Notes: a model not told the origin generated them from the sequence alone. A stretch of DNA of 64,000 bases from an uncultured Pseudomonadota bacterium (GCA_903829815.1 CAIKRR010000014.1:124001-188000), one strand, 5' to 3'. Positions 38,697 to 48,540 are shown, counted from the stretch's first letter. Program-made: numbers and translations.

Positions 38697-38725
38697 GTAA
38701 TATAAATGAGAATCATTTACATTAC
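38697..38725 (-). promoter_or_regulatory. Fur box (iron-responsive operator)
   Basis: A 29-base imperfect palindrome centred on 38711: outer arms GTAAT/ATTAC and inner arms AAATGA/TCATTT around GAA, giving the familiar AATGAGAATCATTT core. It covers the whole spacer and most of both hexamers of the promoter below, so Fur-Fe(II) should block RNA polymerase. Confidence 0.87.
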
Positions 38726-38727
38726 AA
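38699..38727 (-). promoter_or_regulatory. Sigma-70 promoter of the barrel-flavoprotein-apbE operon
   Basis: On the minus strand, -35 TTGTAA (38722-38727) and -10 TATATT (38699-38704) are separated by exactly 17 bases. The predicted start of transcription is near 38692, leaving a leader of about 70 bases before the ATG at 38622. The -35 lies only 10 bases beyond the phosphatase stop codon. Confidence 0.82.
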
Positions 38728-38737
38728 GATCCGTCGT

Positions 38738-39664
38738 TCAGAGCTTGCCGCTCGTCCCCGCATCGCTGATCGCGCCCCGGATCTCCCGGATTGCGCGTTC
38801 AATCTCGTCATCACTCAGAAAGTCTGCCGCACCATCCTTGCCAAAGCCGGCGGTCTGGGTCGCGACGTCGCTCATCTGCATCGTCTTGGTGGAAATGGAT
38901 CGCGGCACCTCCGGGTCCAGCGCCTCCTCACCCAGCCATGCGAGGCCGATTGCGCTCAGATTGTCGCCATCGCTCCCAGCCCGTGCTTCGGCCGTATTCA
39001 TCATCGCTGGCATGGCCTTGAGCACCTCATCCTTGAGGACAGCCTCGACAATGGTTCGCGTGCTCAGAGGGCCCCACAGCCCATCGGTGCACAAGAGGAT
39101 CGTATCGCCGCGCCGCAGAGGCGTGCGGCGCGAGGTTTCGATGCGTGGCAGGTGGCTCTGCCCGAGACAGTTGTAGACCTTGTTGCGATCGGGGTGGTTG
39201 GCAACCGCCTCCTCGCGCACCCGACCGATATCGACCAGCTGTTGAACCCGCGAGTGGTCCTTGGTCACCGCATGGACTTGACCATCTCGAATCAGGTACA
39301 GGCGCGAGTCGCCCACATGAGCCCAGAAGGCCACTCCCCCCTGGATCACGCAGGCGACGAAAGTCGTTCGAGGCGTCTCGGGCATGTTGCGCCCTTCGGC
39401 GTAACCGAGGATGGCCAGGTGGGCATTGGTGATGGAATCGAGCAGAAAACGCAGTGGATCCTCCAGGCGCGGCCGCGCCTGGCTCTGGAATGCTTCGATC
39501 AGGAACTTGACCGCGATATGCGCGGCGATCTCGCCATGCAGGTGCCCTCCCATTCCGTCGGCCACAGCCATGATCAGCGACTCGCGGCTGTAGCTGTAGG
39601 CGATCCTGTCCTGGTTGCTCTTTCGGCTGCCCTGACGGCTTTCCTGGTGAATGAGAAAACGCAT
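38738..39664 (-). CDS. PP2C-family serine/threonine protein phosphatase
   Basis: 308 residues from the ATG overlapping the kinase stop (TGATG). PP2C metal-binding motifs: VADGMGGHLHGE, AHVGDSRLYLIRDG, LLCTDGLWGPL and DNLSAIGL. The C-terminal 60 residues are acidic and outside the fold. It is expected to reverse phosphorylation by the kinase encoded just upstream. Kinase/phosphatase pairs next to yicC-gmk occur in several Burkholderiales. Confidence 0.92.
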   Translation of the reverse strand: MRFLIHQESRQGSRKSNQDRIAYSYSRESLIMAVADGMGGHLHGEIAAHIAVKFLIEAFQSQARPRLEDPLRFLLDSITNAHLAILGYAEGRNMPETPRTTFVACVIQGGVAFWAHVGDSRLYLIRDGQVHAVTKDHSRVQQLVDIGRVREEAVANHPDRNKVYNCLGQSHLPRIETSRRTPLRRGDTILLCTDGLWGPLSTRTIVEAVLKDEVLKAMPAMMNTAEARAGSDGDNLSAIGLAWLGEEALDPEVPRSISTKTMQMSDVATQTAGFGKDGAADFLSDDEIERAIREIRGAISDAGTSGKL

Positions 39665-40623
39665 CAAAGCTCCCGCGAACGACCGGCAAGAAGACCCAGT
39701 GAACTACGCAATCCGGCCACGAAGGTGCGCCGACCTGCGACGGCAGGGTCACGCTCGCGCAGCAGTACTTTCTGCAAGGCGAGCGCACTCTGCGGGCGAC
39801 GCAGATGGTCGATCTGCAGACACCAGTCGATGGTCTCGAGCAGTTGCACCGTATACCGGTCGGAAAACTGCTCGACCGCAGGCACGTAGCGATCCTGCTG
39901 GACACGCTGATCAGCCGGGGGCGGCGCCTGTCCGGACAGACAGGCGTACATGGCTGCGCCTACGCTGTAGAGATCACTCCAGGGCCCCATCAGCTCACGC
40001 TGGCGATACTGCTCGGGTGGCGCATAGCCGGGCGTGTACATCGGGCTGAGCGAGTACTCCGATTCGGTCAGCATCTGACGAGCTGCACCAAAGTCGATGA
40101 GCACCGGCGTGTCATCTTCGCGCACGTAGATGTTGGCGGGCTTCAGGTCAAGGTGAAGCAGCTTGTTGGTGTGGACCTCGCGCAGACCATTGAGCATGAG
40201 CGTCATGACGCGCCGGATGTAGTTTTCGCGCAGCGCGCCTCGATTGCGTGCGATGTCCTCCTGCAAGGTGCGCCCCTGCTCGTAACGCATCACCAGATAA
40301 ACCGTCTGGTTGGCGCGAAAGAAGTTGAGCACCCGAATCACATTGGGGTGAGACAGCCGCGCCAGCGAACGCCCTTCCTCGAAGAAACATTTCATGCCGT
40401 AGCGGAACACGGCCAGGTTTTCCTCGGGCACGGCGGGCACCACATCACCCTCCTGGCGCAGGGCGAGCGAGGCCGGCAGATACTCCTTGATGGCAACCTG
40501 CCCACCCTGTTCGTCGGCGCCCAGATAGACGAGCGAAAACCCGCCCGAGGAGAGCAGCCGCTCGATGCGGTAGCCCTGCAGCTGATAACCGTCAGGCAAT
40601 GGCTGGTTGTTGTGTGATGGCAT
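39664..40623 (-). CDS. Hanks-type serine/threonine protein kinase
   Basis: 319 residues, soluble, with a complete kinase domain: Gly-rich SSGGFSLVYLG (25-35), Lys46 (VAIKEYLP), catalytic loop HLDLKPAN (157-164, Asp159) and DFG (177-179), then an APE-equivalent PGYAPPEQY. No membrane helix, PASTA or forkhead-associated domain, so the signal input is unknown. It forms a translationally coupled pair with the PP2C phosphatase and is divergent from yicC (182-base gap). Confidence 0.93.
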   Translation of the reverse strand: MPSHNNQPLPDGYQLQGYRIERLLSSGGFSLVYLGADEQGGQVAIKEYLPASLALRQEGDVVPAVPEENLAVFRYGMKCFFEEGRSLARLSHPNVIRVLNFFRANQTVYLVMRYEQGRTLQEDIARNRGALRENYIRRVMTLMLNGLREVHTNKLLHLDLKPANIYVREDDTPVLIDFGAARQMLTESEYSLSPMYTPGYAPPEQYRQRELMGPWSDLYSVGAAMYACLSGQAPPPADQRVQQDRYVPAVEQFSDRYTVQLLETIDWCLQIDHLRRPQSALALQKVLLRERDPAVAGRRTFVAGLRSSLGLLAGRSREL

Positions 40624-40805
40624 GGCCCTGCGACTGACCTCAGTGAAAACCCGCTATGATCGAGCGCGTCGCTTGCGAGGTGATCTCGCCAGCGTTGCAG
40701 AGCGGCGAACTGCGGGTCGCCCGTGCATTGTAAAGTTTTATTGCGCATCGGTGGCGCAGAAGATGGGACCGTGCCGCCGTCATCGCCAACATCACAGGGC
40801 AATCG

Positions 40806-41708
40806 ATGCTGCAGAGCATGACGGGGTTCGCCAGTGCGAGCCGGGAACTCCATGGCGCCTCGCTCACGATCGAACTGCGCAGCGTCAACAGTCGCTTTCT
40901 CGATATTGCCTTGCGCGTGCCTGAGGACCTGAGGGCGGTGGAACCCCTGTTGCGCGACCAGATTGCCGGTGCGATTTCCCGTGGCAAGATCGACTGCAGG
41001 GTTCAATACGCCTTCGATACGGCTCAAACGGTATCCGCAACGCTCGATCGGCAGATGCTCGAGCGCCTGCAGGCGCTGTCGACTCAAGTCACCGAGGCGC
41101 TACCCGGCGCGCGCCCGCTCTCGGTTGCCGAGGTGCTGGGCTGGCCCGGCGTCATGGCCGGGCGCAGCGATGCATTCGAACCCCTGCGCGCCGCCGCCGG
41201 CGCACTGATGGACCAGTCGCTACGCGACCTGGTGGCCTCGCGGGCTCGCGAGGGCTCGCGCCTGGGCGCCATGATTCGCGAACGAACCGCGCAGATCCGA
41301 GACGGACTCCGGGATATCGCGCCGCTCATTCCGCAATCGGTCGCCGCATGGCAGGCTCGTCTGGGCGAGCGCCTGCGCGAAGCCCTTGCCGGAGCCGACG
41401 AAGATCGCATCCGCCAGGAGGTCGCTCTGTTCGGCGTGAAGATCGACGTGGCCGAAGAATTCAGCCGGCTGGCCGTACACCTGGACGAAGTCGACCGCCT
41501 GTGTCGAACTGAACCAGAACCGGCCTCCGGCGTGGCCCCCATTGCGGCCAGACCGGTCGGCAAACGACTCGACTTCCTGATGCAGGAATTGAACCGGGAG
41601 ACCAATACGCTCGGTTCCAAGGCGGTCTCGCGCGAGATCTCGAGCGTGGTCATCGACTTCAAGGTACTCATCGAACAGATGCGCGAACAGGTACAAAACC
41701 TGGAATAG
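40806..41708 (+). CDS. yicC: YicC-family endoribonuclease
   Basis: 300 residues. N-terminal MLQSMTGFASASRE and RSVNSRFLDIALRVPEDLR, C-terminal KRLDFLMQELNRETNTLGSK and DFKVLIEQMREQVQN are the two conserved YicC/DUF1732 blocks. E. coli YicC is an RNA-clamping endoribonuclease. First of the yicC-gmk-rpoZ-spoT series. Confidence 0.95.
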   Translation: MLQSMTGFASASRELHGASLTIELRSVNSRFLDIALRVPEDLRAVEPLLRDQIAGAISRGKIDCRVQYAFDTAQTVSATLDRQMLERLQALSTQVTEALPGARPLSVAEVLGWPGVMAGRSDAFEPLRAAAGALMDQSLRDLVASRAREGSRLGAMIRERTAQIRDGLRDIAPLIPQSVAAWQARLGERLREALAGADEDRIRQEVALFGVKIDVAEEFSRLAVHLDEVDRLCRTEPEPASGVAPIAARPVGKRLDFLMQELNRETNTLGSKAVSREISSVVIDFKVLIEQMREQVQNLE

Positions 41709-41713
41709 ACAGC

Positions 41714-42319
41714 GTGACGACTCCGACCGGCATCCTCTTCATCGTGGCCGCTCCTTCAGGGGCGGGCAAATCCTCCCTGGTCAACGCACTGTTGCGTGCC
41801 GATCGTCGCATCGAACTCTCGGTCTCCTTCACCACGCGCGCGCCGCGGCCCTCGGAGCTCGACGGACGGGAATATCATTTCACCGACCGGCAGACATTCG
41901 AGACCATGATAGCAACGGGCGACTTTCTCGAACACGCCGAGGTTTATGGCAACCTCTACGGCACCTCGAAACGACAGATCGAGGGCTCGCTGCAAGCCGG
42001 ACGCGATGTACTGCTCGAGATCGACTGGCAGGGAGCGGCACAGATACGAACGCTGTTCCCGGAAGTGGTCGCCCTCTTCATCCTGCCCCCCTCGCTCGAT
42101 GAACTCGGACGCCGGTTACGCAACCGGGGCGAGGACGCACCCGAGGTGATCGAACGCAGGATGGCAGTGGCCGAGGATGAAATCCGCCATGCAATCGAGT
42201 TCGACTATGCGATAATAAACAAGGACTTTGGCGAAGCCCTTGCAGACCTGACTGCGGTCATACGAGCGGCCCGACTGCGATCGCATCGTCAGCACGCTCG
42301 ATACCCGAGCCTGTTCTGA
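41714..42319 (+). CDS. gmk: Guanylate kinase
   Basis: Phosphorylates GMP to GDP. 201 residues from a GTG start six bases after yicC. P-loop [12 protein letters not shown]-binding [21 protein letters not shown] and [12 protein letters not shown], lid region [17 protein letters not shown] are complete. Confidence 0.96.
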   Translation: MTTPTGILFIVAAPSGAGKSSLVNALLRADRRIELSVSFTTRAPRPSELDGREYHFTDRQTFETMIATGDFLEHAEVYGNLYGTSKRQIEGSLQAGRDVLLEIDWQGAAQIRTLFPEVVALFILPPSLDELGRRLRNRGEDAPEVIERRMAVAEDEIRHAIEFDYAIINKDFGEALADLTAVIRAARLRSHRQHARYPSLF

Positions 42320-42392
42320 ACGACGGGCAAGCCTCCATGGCATTGGCCGACCGAACAGAAACCCCCTGCCCTGCACAATTCCGAGGTTCATC

Positions 42393-42605
42393 ATGGCTCG
42401 CATCACCGTTGAAGACTGCCTGCAGCGCATCCCCAATCGCTTCCAGCTCACGCTGGTGGCCACCTATCGTGCACGACAACTCGCCCAGGGTTCCGAGCCA
42501 CGTGTCGATGCCGGCCGCGACAAGGTGACGGTGATTGCCCTGCGCGAGATGGCTGCAGGTCACATCGGGCTCGAAATGCTCTCGAAAGTACACTCTCAGG
42601 GCTGA
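42393..42605 (+). CDS. rpoZ: RNA polymerase omega subunit
   Basis: 70 residues with the omega signature [19 protein letters not shown] and conserved [14 protein letters not shown]. Small chaperone-like subunit that binds beta-prime and forms part of a ppGpp site. It lies between gmk and spoT as usual. Confidence 0.96.
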   Translation: MARITVEDCLQRIPNRFQLTLVATYRARQLAQGSEPRVDAGRDKVTVIALREMAAGHIGLEMLSKVHSQG

Positions 42606-42634
42606 CGAGCCAGCACCTTCCAGGCGGCCACCGC

Positions 42635-44743
42635 ATGGGTTACCTCGGCGACCTGACCCGCTCGCTGGGCTACCTCAAGCCTGCAGATCTCAATCGGGTA
42701 GAGGCCGCCTACCACCTCGCCGACGAAGCCCACGCCGGGCAACTGCGTTCGAGCGGAGACCCCTACATCTCTCACCCGGTTGCGGTCGCCGAGATACTCT
42801 CTCACTGGCACCTCGACTCGCAGACAGTTGCGGCAGCGCTGCTGCACGACGTGGTCGAGGACACCGAGATCTCCAGCGCGGAGATCTGCGATCGCTTCGG
42901 GCGCCCCGTTGCTGATCTGGTCGATGGCGTATCCAAGCTCGACCGCCTCGAATTCCAGACGGCGGCCGACGCCCAGGCTGAAAACTTCCGCAAGATGCTG
43001 CTGGCCATGGCCCGCGATGTGCGGGTGATGCTGATCAAGCTGGCCGATCGCTTGCACAACATGCGCACGCTGGATGCAGTGCCGCAGGCCAAGCGTCGCC
43101 GCATCGCGCGCGAGACGATGGAAATCTATGCCCCGATCGCGAACCGACTGGGGCTTGATTCACTTTTTCACGAACTCCAGGAACTGGCCTTCAAGTATCT
43201 CTACCCGCTGCGCCATGCCGTGTTGGGAAAGGCCATCAAGGCAGCACGAGGCAATCGTCGCGAGGTGGTCGGGCGAGTGACCGAGGCGGTGCGCACCCAA
43301 CTCGCATCCGCCGGTGTCGACGCGCAGATCAGCGGCCGCGAAAAACACCTCTACAGCATCTACCGCAAGATGCGCGGCAAGCGGCTGAGCTTTTCGCAAG
43401 TCCTCGACATCTACGGCATTCGCGTCGTGGTAGAGACCATTCCGCACTGCTACCTCGCGCTGGGCGCATTGCACGGCCTCTACAAGCCAGTGCCGGGCAA
43501 GTTCAAGGACTACATTGCGATTCCGAAATCCAATGGCTATCAGTCGCTGCACTCCACGCTGATCGGCCCTTTTGGCATGCCTGTGGAGATGCAGATCCGC
43601 ACCCGCGACATGAACCGGATTGCCGAAACCGGCGTTGCCTCGCACTGGTTGTACAAGGATGACTTCAACGAACTGACCGAAGTTCAGGCGCGTACCGCCA
43701 AGTGGCTGCAATCACTGCTCGAGATCCAGAGCGCCACGGGCGACTCTGCCGAATTTCTCGAGCATGTGAAGGTCGACCTGTTTCCGGACGACATCTACCT
43801 GTTCACACCCAAGGGACGCATCCTCTCGCTGCCACGCGGCGCCAGCCCGGTGGACTTTGCCTATGCCGTGCACACCGACATCGGCAACCGCTGCGTTGCG
43901 GCGCGCGTCAACCACGAACTGGTACCACTGCGCAGCGAACTGAAGAACGGTGATCGAGTCGAGATCGTGACCGCTGCCCATGCCCACCCCAATCCAATCT
44001 GGCTTTCGTATGTCAAGACCGGCAAGGCGCGATCGCAGATTCGCCATGCCCTGAAGTCGATGCACAACGATGAATCAGCGGCACTCGGTCAACGACTGCT
44101 GAGTCAGGCACTGCGCGCGCACAAGGCCTCGATCGACGCCATACCGGAAGAGTACTGGGAACGCGTGCTGCGCACGACCGGCATGCATTCACGCACCGAA
44201 CTGTTCTGCGACATCGGGCTCGGTACCCGCCTCCCGGCCATCGTGGCGCGCGACCTGATGCTCTCGAACCCGGCACGACGCGCCGACGGAGGCACGGCAG
44301 ACGTGATCACCGTTCGCGGGTCGGACGGCATGGCGGTGCAATTCGCGCACTGTTGCGGGCCGATACCGGGTGATCCCATCATCGGTTTCATCCAGAAGGG
44401 GCAGGGGCTCGTCGTTCACACCCACGATTGCCCAACGGCGCGCCGCACTCGCACCGCCCCCGATCGGTGGATCGATGTCGACTGGGGCCCTGATGACGAT
44501 CGACTCTACGAGGTGGACCTGCGCGTGGTCGCCACCAATCAACGCGGCGTACTTGCCCGAATTGCCGCCGCGATCGCTGACTCGGGCACCAATATCGTGA
44601 ACGTCAACATGGCCGAGGAAGGCAGCATCTACACGACGATGCTGTTCCGGTTGCAGGTCAGTCACAGGATGCAGTTGGCCCGAGTCATGAAAGGCCTGCG
44701 CCGCATCCAGGATGTGATCCGCATCGCACGCTCGCGTGACTGA
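42635..44743 (+). CDS. spoT: Bifunctional (p)ppGpp synthetase/hydrolase SpoT
   Basis: 702 residues, the length of E. coli SpoT. HD hydrolase motifs are intact (HPVAVAEIL, LLHDVVEDT with His71-Asp72, ADRLHNMRTL). The synthetase motifs are also intact (GREKHLYSIYRKM, IPKSNGYQSLHSTLIGP), so both activities are expected. TGS (DDIYLFTPKGRILSLPRGAS), helical and ACT domains (VVATNQRGVLARIAAAIAD) follow. Linked to rpoZ. Confidence 0.96.
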   Translation: MGYLGDLTRSLGYLKPADLNRVEAAYHLADEAHAGQLRSSGDPYISHPVAVAEILSHWHLDSQTVAAALLHDVVEDTEISSAEICDRFGRPVADLVDGVSKLDRLEFQTAADAQAENFRKMLLAMARDVRVMLIKLADRLHNMRTLDAVPQAKRRRIARETMEIYAPIANRLGLDSLFHELQELAFKYLYPLRHAVLGKAIKAARGNRREVVGRVTEAVRTQLASAGVDAQISGREKHLYSIYRKMRGKRLSFSQVLDIYGIRVVVETIPHCYLALGALHGLYKPVPGKFKDYIAIPKSNGYQSLHSTLIGPFGMPVEMQIRTRDMNRIAETGVASHWLYKDDFNELTEVQARTAKWLQSLLEIQSATGDSAEFLEHVKVDLFPDDIYLFTPKGRILSLPRGASPVDFAYAVHTDIGNRCVAARVNHELVPLRSELKNGDRVEIVTAAHAHPNPIWLSYVKTGKARSQIRHALKSMHNDESAALGQRLLSQALRAHKASIDAIPEEYWERVLRTTGMHSRTELFCDIGLGTRLPAIVARDLMLSNPARRADGGTADVITVRGSDGMAVQFAHCCGPIPGDPIIGFIQKGQGLVVHTHDCPTARRTRTAPDRWIDVDWGPDDDRLYEVDLRVVATNQRGVLARIAAAIADSGTNIVNVNMAEEGSIYTTMLFRLQVSHRMQLARVMKGLRRIQDVIRIARSRD

Positions 44744-44809
44744 GACCGCGCAGCCCGAGGCTGTACACTGGCGTTCGAGGCAGACCACTGCACAGCATCA
44801 GGATCCACA

Positions 44810-45604
44810 ATGATCGCGCAAAGCAACGGCATCGACATCCACTACGAGACCACGGGCACCCAGGGCCCGTGGCTCACCTTCAGCCATTCACTGGGCGCCG
44901 ACGTATCGATGTGGCGCCCGCAGATCGAATACTTCGCGCGCAACTTCAGGGTGCTGGCACTGGACACCCGCGGTCACGGCAAGACCAGCGCCCCGGCAGG
45001 GGCCTATTCGCTCGACACCCTGGCCGATGACCTGCATGGACTCCTTGCCAGCCTCGAGATCCGTACAACGCACTTTGTCGGCCTTTCGATGGGGGGCATG
45101 ATCGGCCAGACCTTTGCCCTGCGGCATCCCGGTGTCTTTTCATCGATCACCCTGGCCGATACCACCAGCCAGTATGGCGCCGAGGCGCAGGCACTTTGGG
45201 CCAGCCGGGTGAAGACCGCAAACACCGAAGGCATGGAGCCTCTGGTCGAAGGCAGCATCGGTCGCTGGTTTACTGCGCCCTTCAGGGCGGACCCTGCCAA
45301 TGCCGGCCTGCTGGCGGCAGTGGCCGATATGATTCGCACAACACCTGGCGCAGGCTATGCCGGGTGCGCCGCGGCGATTGCCGCGATCAACCTCACCGAG
45401 CGCCTCGGCGATATCGACGCCCCCATGCTCGTTCTGTGTGGAGCCGACGACATGGCGACACCGCCGGCGATGTCCGAAGTCATCGCGGCGCGAGCTCGCA
45501 AGGCCCAACTGGTGTTGATTCCCGAGGCAGCGCATATCTCGAACCTCGAACAGCCGGCCGCGTTCAATCGTGCGCTCGATGCCTTCCTTGCTCGCCATGC
45601 CTGA
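44810..45604 (+). CDS. Alpha/beta hydrolase (3-oxoadipate enol-lactonase-like)
   Basis: 264 residues. Nucleophile elbow GLSMGG (Ser93), oxyanion segment FSHSLGAD, acid in LVLCGADD and final His in EAAHISNLEQP. It resembles PcaD-type lactonases, but no beta-ketoadipate genes accompany it; in this island it may hydrolyse a thioester or lactone. Overlaps the following SDR gene by eight bases. Confidence 0.8.
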   Translation: MIAQSNGIDIHYETTGTQGPWLTFSHSLGADVSMWRPQIEYFARNFRVLALDTRGHGKTSAPAGAYSLDTLADDLHGLLASLEIRTTHFVGLSMGGMIGQTFALRHPGVFSSITLADTTSQYGAEAQALWASRVKTANTEGMEPLVEGSIGRWFTAPFRADPANAGLLAAVADMIRTTPGAGYAGCAAAIAAINLTERLGDIDAPMLVLCGADDMATPPAMSEVIAARARKAQLVLIPEAAHISNLEQPAAFNRALDAFLARHA

Positions 45605-46409
45605 GCCGATCGCGAACGCAGACCAGAGCCTGGCCGGTCGCGTCGCGCTGGTAACCGGCGGCTCGCGCGGCATCGGGCGGGCGATCGCCGAAGTGCTGGT
45701 GCAAGCCGGCGCAACGGTCGTCATCACCGGCCGCGACACCGGGCGCCTTGCGGCCAGCGTAGAGGCCATCCATGCGCTTGCGCCCTCAGGGGCCGTCCAC
45801 GCCATCGCGCTCGACGTGACCGATACCGCGTCGGTGACGCGCGAATTCGCCGACGTGCGCGAACGCATCGGGCGCATCGACATCCTGGTCAACAATGCGG
45901 GCGAAGCCGCCAGCGCCCCCTTCCATCGCACCGACGAAGCCTTGTGGGAGCGCATGCTCCAGGTGAACCTCACCGGCGCATGGCGCTGTACCCGCGAAGT
46001 GCTGCCCCCTCTCATGAAGGCCGAGTATGGTCGGGTGATCAACATCGCCAGTACCGCAGGCCTGGTGGGCTATGCCTATGTCAGCGCCTATGTCGCAGCC
46101 AAGCACGGCCTGGTAGGGCTCACCCGCTCGCTTGCACTGGAGACGGCTCGCACTGGCATCACGGTGAATGCGGTGTGCCCCGGCTATACCGACACTGACC
46201 TGGTGCGAGACGCGGTCAACACGATCGCGACGAAAACCGGCAAGACCGAAGACGAGGCACGCGCCAGTCTTGCCGCAGTGAACCCGCAGGGACGACTGGT
46301 GCAACCGGCCGAAGTAGCACGCTGCGTGCTCTGGCTCTGTGCGCCCGACGCTCGCTCGATCACCGGCCAGTCGATCGCCATCTCCGGTGGCGAAGTCATG
46401 ACACGCTGA
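45597..46409 (+). CDS. Short-chain dehydrogenase/reductase
   Basis: 270 residues from ATG 45597. NAD(P)-binding TGGSRGIG (20-27), DILVNNAGEA, and the catalytic Ser/Tyr/Lys series in INIASTAG and YVAAKHG. C-terminal ITGQSIAISGGE is typical of the classical family. Sequence and context suit a 3-hydroxyacyl-CoA dehydrogenase of a beta-oxidation-like route for a cyclic acyl-CoA; substrate is inferred. Confidence 0.85.
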   Translation: MPEPIANADQSLAGRVALVTGGSRGIGRAIAEVLVQAGATVVITGRDTGRLAASVEAIHALAPSGAVHAIALDVTDTASVTREFADVRERIGRIDILVNNAGEAASAPFHRTDEALWERMLQVNLTGAWRCTREVLPPLMKAEYGRVINIASTAGLVGYAYVSAYVAAKHGLVGLTRSLALETARTGITVNAVCPGYTDTDLVRDAVNTIATKTGKTEDEARASLAAVNPQGRLVQPAEVARCVLWLCAPDARSITGQSIAISGGEVMTR

Positions 46410-46457
46410 AAGACCCGCGAGACGCGGCACAGGATCCAAGGCAAGAGGAACTTGACG

Positions 46458-47294
46458 ATGACAACCCCACTGGTGGCACAGCAACGCGCTTTCGCCTCAC
46501 ACCGCTGCGCGCATGTGCGCTTCGAACTTGCCGAGCGGGTCGCCACGATCACTCTCGACCGTCCCGAGCGCAAGAACCCGCTCACCTTCGACTCCTACGC
46601 CGAACTGCGCGATCTGTTTCGCGCCCTGCAATACGCCACCGATGTCGATGTGGTGGTGATCGCAGGTGCCGGCGGCAACTTCTGTTCTGGTGGCGACGTG
46701 CACGAGATCATCGGGCCGCTCACCCGCATGACCATGCCCGAACTGCTCGAATTCACCTCGATGACCGGTGATCTGGTGAAGGCCATGCGTGCCTGTCCGC
46801 AACCGCTCATCGCTGCGGTGGACGGGGTCTGCGCCGGCGCTGGCGCCATCATCGCGATGGCCTGCGACATGCGCCTGGCGACCGCAGAGGCGAAGACAGC
46901 CTTCCTGTTCACCCGAGTCGGGCTTGCCGGTTGCGACATGGGCGCCTGCGCGATCCTGCCGCGCATCATCGGTCAGGGTCGGGCTTCCGATCTGCTCTAC
47001 ACCGGGCGCTCGATGAGTGCCGAAGAAGGACTCGCCTGGGGCTTCTTCAATCGACTGGTCGATGGCCCGGTGCTGCTCGCCGAAGCCCGGGCACTGGCCA
47101 CCCAGATCGCTGCCGGACCAACCTTTGCCCATGGCATCACCAAGAAGATGCTGCATCAGGAGTGGTCGATGTCGGTCGATGAAGCCATCGATGCCGAGGC
47201 ACAGGCACAGGCCATCTGCATGCAGACCCGTGACTTCACTCGCGCCTACGAAGCCTTTGCGGCCAAGCGCAAACCGGTCTTCGAAGGCAACTGA
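46458..47294 (+). CDS. Enoyl-CoA hydratase/isomerase (crotonase) family protein
   Basis: 278 residues from ATG 46458, which has GAGGA seven bases upstream. Oxyanion-hole segments [16 protein letters not shown] (76-80 CSGGD) and [18 protein letters not shown]. Expected to hydrate an enoyl-CoA made by the downstream acyl-CoA dehydrogenase. The canonical catalytic glutamates are not obvious in [11 protein letters not shown], so an isomerase or hydrolase role cannot be excluded. Confidence 0.85.
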   Translation: MTTPLVAQQRAFASHRCAHVRFELAERVATITLDRPERKNPLTFDSYAELRDLFRALQYATDVDVVVIAGAGGNFCSGGDVHEIIGPLTRMTMPELLEFTSMTGDLVKAMRACPQPLIAAVDGVCAGAGAIIAMACDMRLATAEAKTAFLFTRVGLAGCDMGACAILPRIIGQGRASDLLYTGRSMSAEEGLAWGFFNRLVDGPVLLAEARALATQIAAGPTFAHGITKKMLHQEWSMSVDEAIDAEAQAQAICMQTRDFTRAYEAFAAKRKPVFEGN

Positions 47295-47379
47295 ACGTCG
47301 CCACGCCAACACCCGGCAAAATCCCGAACACCCGGCAGCCCCCTGACACCAAGCGCAAGAAAATCAAGGCCCCACACCG

Positions 47380-48540
47380 TTGAGCGACACCCATTATCTC
47401 GACCTGCCTTTCTTCGACGCACGACACCGACAATTGGCCCGCGATCTCGACCAGTGGGCGAGCGAGACCTTGCCCGGCCTGCACGGCAGCGATACCGATA
47501 CCCATTGCAAGGCCCTGGTCAGGGCGCTCGGCCGCGCAGGCTGGCTGCGCCATGCGGTACCCGATAGCCACGGCGGAGCGCTCCCTGTACTGGACTCCCG
47601 CTCGATTTGCCTGATCAGGGAGACCCTGGCCCGGCACGACGGGCTCGCAGACTTTGCCTTCGCGATGCAGGGACTCGGTTCTGGCGCCATCTCGCTCGCC
47701 GGCAATGAAGATCAGCGCGCCCGCTACCTGCCCCGCGTTGCCAGCGGCCAGGCGATTGCCGCCTTTGCACTCTCCGAACCCGAAGCGGGGTCCGATGTCG
47801 CTGCCATGAGCCTCGCGGCTACGCCCGAGGGCGACGGGTATCGACTGGACGGCACCAAGACCTGGATATCCAACGGTGGTATCGCCGATTACTACACGGT
47901 CTTCGCGCGCACTGGCGAGGCACCCGGCGCAAGGGGCATCAGCGCATTTCTCGTTGATGCCGACACCCCGGGGCTCACGATCGCCGAGCGGATCGATGTC
48001 ATTGCGCCGCATCCGCTCGCCACGCTGCGCTTCACTGACTGCAAGGTAAGTGCTGCCCAACGCCTGGGCGATCCGGGCCAGGGCTTCAAGATCGCCATGA
48101 TGACGCTGGACATCTTCCGTGCTTCGGTGGCCGCAGCGGCCCTTGGCTTTGCACGTCGTGCGCTCGATGAAGCGCTGGCTCATGCCCGCTCGCGCGGCAT
48201 GTTCGGCCAGGTACTGGCCGACTTTCAACTCACCCAGGCAGCGCTCGCGGAGATGGATACTGCCATCGACGCCGCAGCGCTCCTGACCTATCGCGCAGCA
48301 TGGCTGCGTGATGTGCGTGGCGAACGGGCGACGCGCGAGGCCGCCATGGCCAAGATGGTTGCCACCGAAGAAGCTCAGAAAGTGATCGACCGCGCGGTCC
48401 AGATGTTCGGTGGCCGCGGCGTCGTGAGCGGTGCACCGGTGGAACGGCTCTACCGCGAAATCAGGGCACTGCGCATCTACGAGGGTGCAACCGAAGTGCA
48501 GAAACTCATCATTGCTCGGGAATTGCTGAGGTCAGCATGA
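47380..48540 (+). CDS. Acyl-CoA dehydrogenase
   Basis: 386 residues from a TTG start. FAD-binding [12 protein letters not shown] and [37 protein letters not shown] and the catalytic-base region [18 protein letters not shown]. Its stop overlaps the ATG of the CoA ligase gene (ATGA). In combination with the ligase, hydratase and SDR it would supply the first oxidation of an activated acid. An electron-transfer flavoprotein must come from elsewhere. Confidence 0.9.
   Translation: MSDTHYLDLPFFDARHRQLARDLDQWASETLPGLHGSDTDTHCKALVRALGRAGWLRHAVPDSHGGALPVLDSRSICLIRETLARHDGLADFAFAMQGLGSGAISLAGNEDQRARYLPRVASGQAIAAFALSEPEAGSDVAAMSLAATPEGDGYRLDGTKTWISNGGIADYYTVFARTGEAPGARGISAFLVDADTPGLTIAERIDVIAPHPLATLRFTDCKVSAAQRLGDPGQGFKIAMMTLDIFRASVAAAALGFARRALDEALAHARSRGMFGQVLADFQLTQAALAEMDTAIDAAALLTYRAAWLRDVRGERATREAAMAKMVATEEAQKVIDRAVQMFGGRGVVSGAPVERLYREIRALRIYEGATEVQKLIIARELLRSA

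Noticed and set aside
40655-40660. TATGAT before yicC as a promoter
   Set aside because: It lies about 145 bases upstream of yicC and I could not find a convincing -35. The divergent gap must hold promoters for both kinase and yicC, but they could not be placed reliably.
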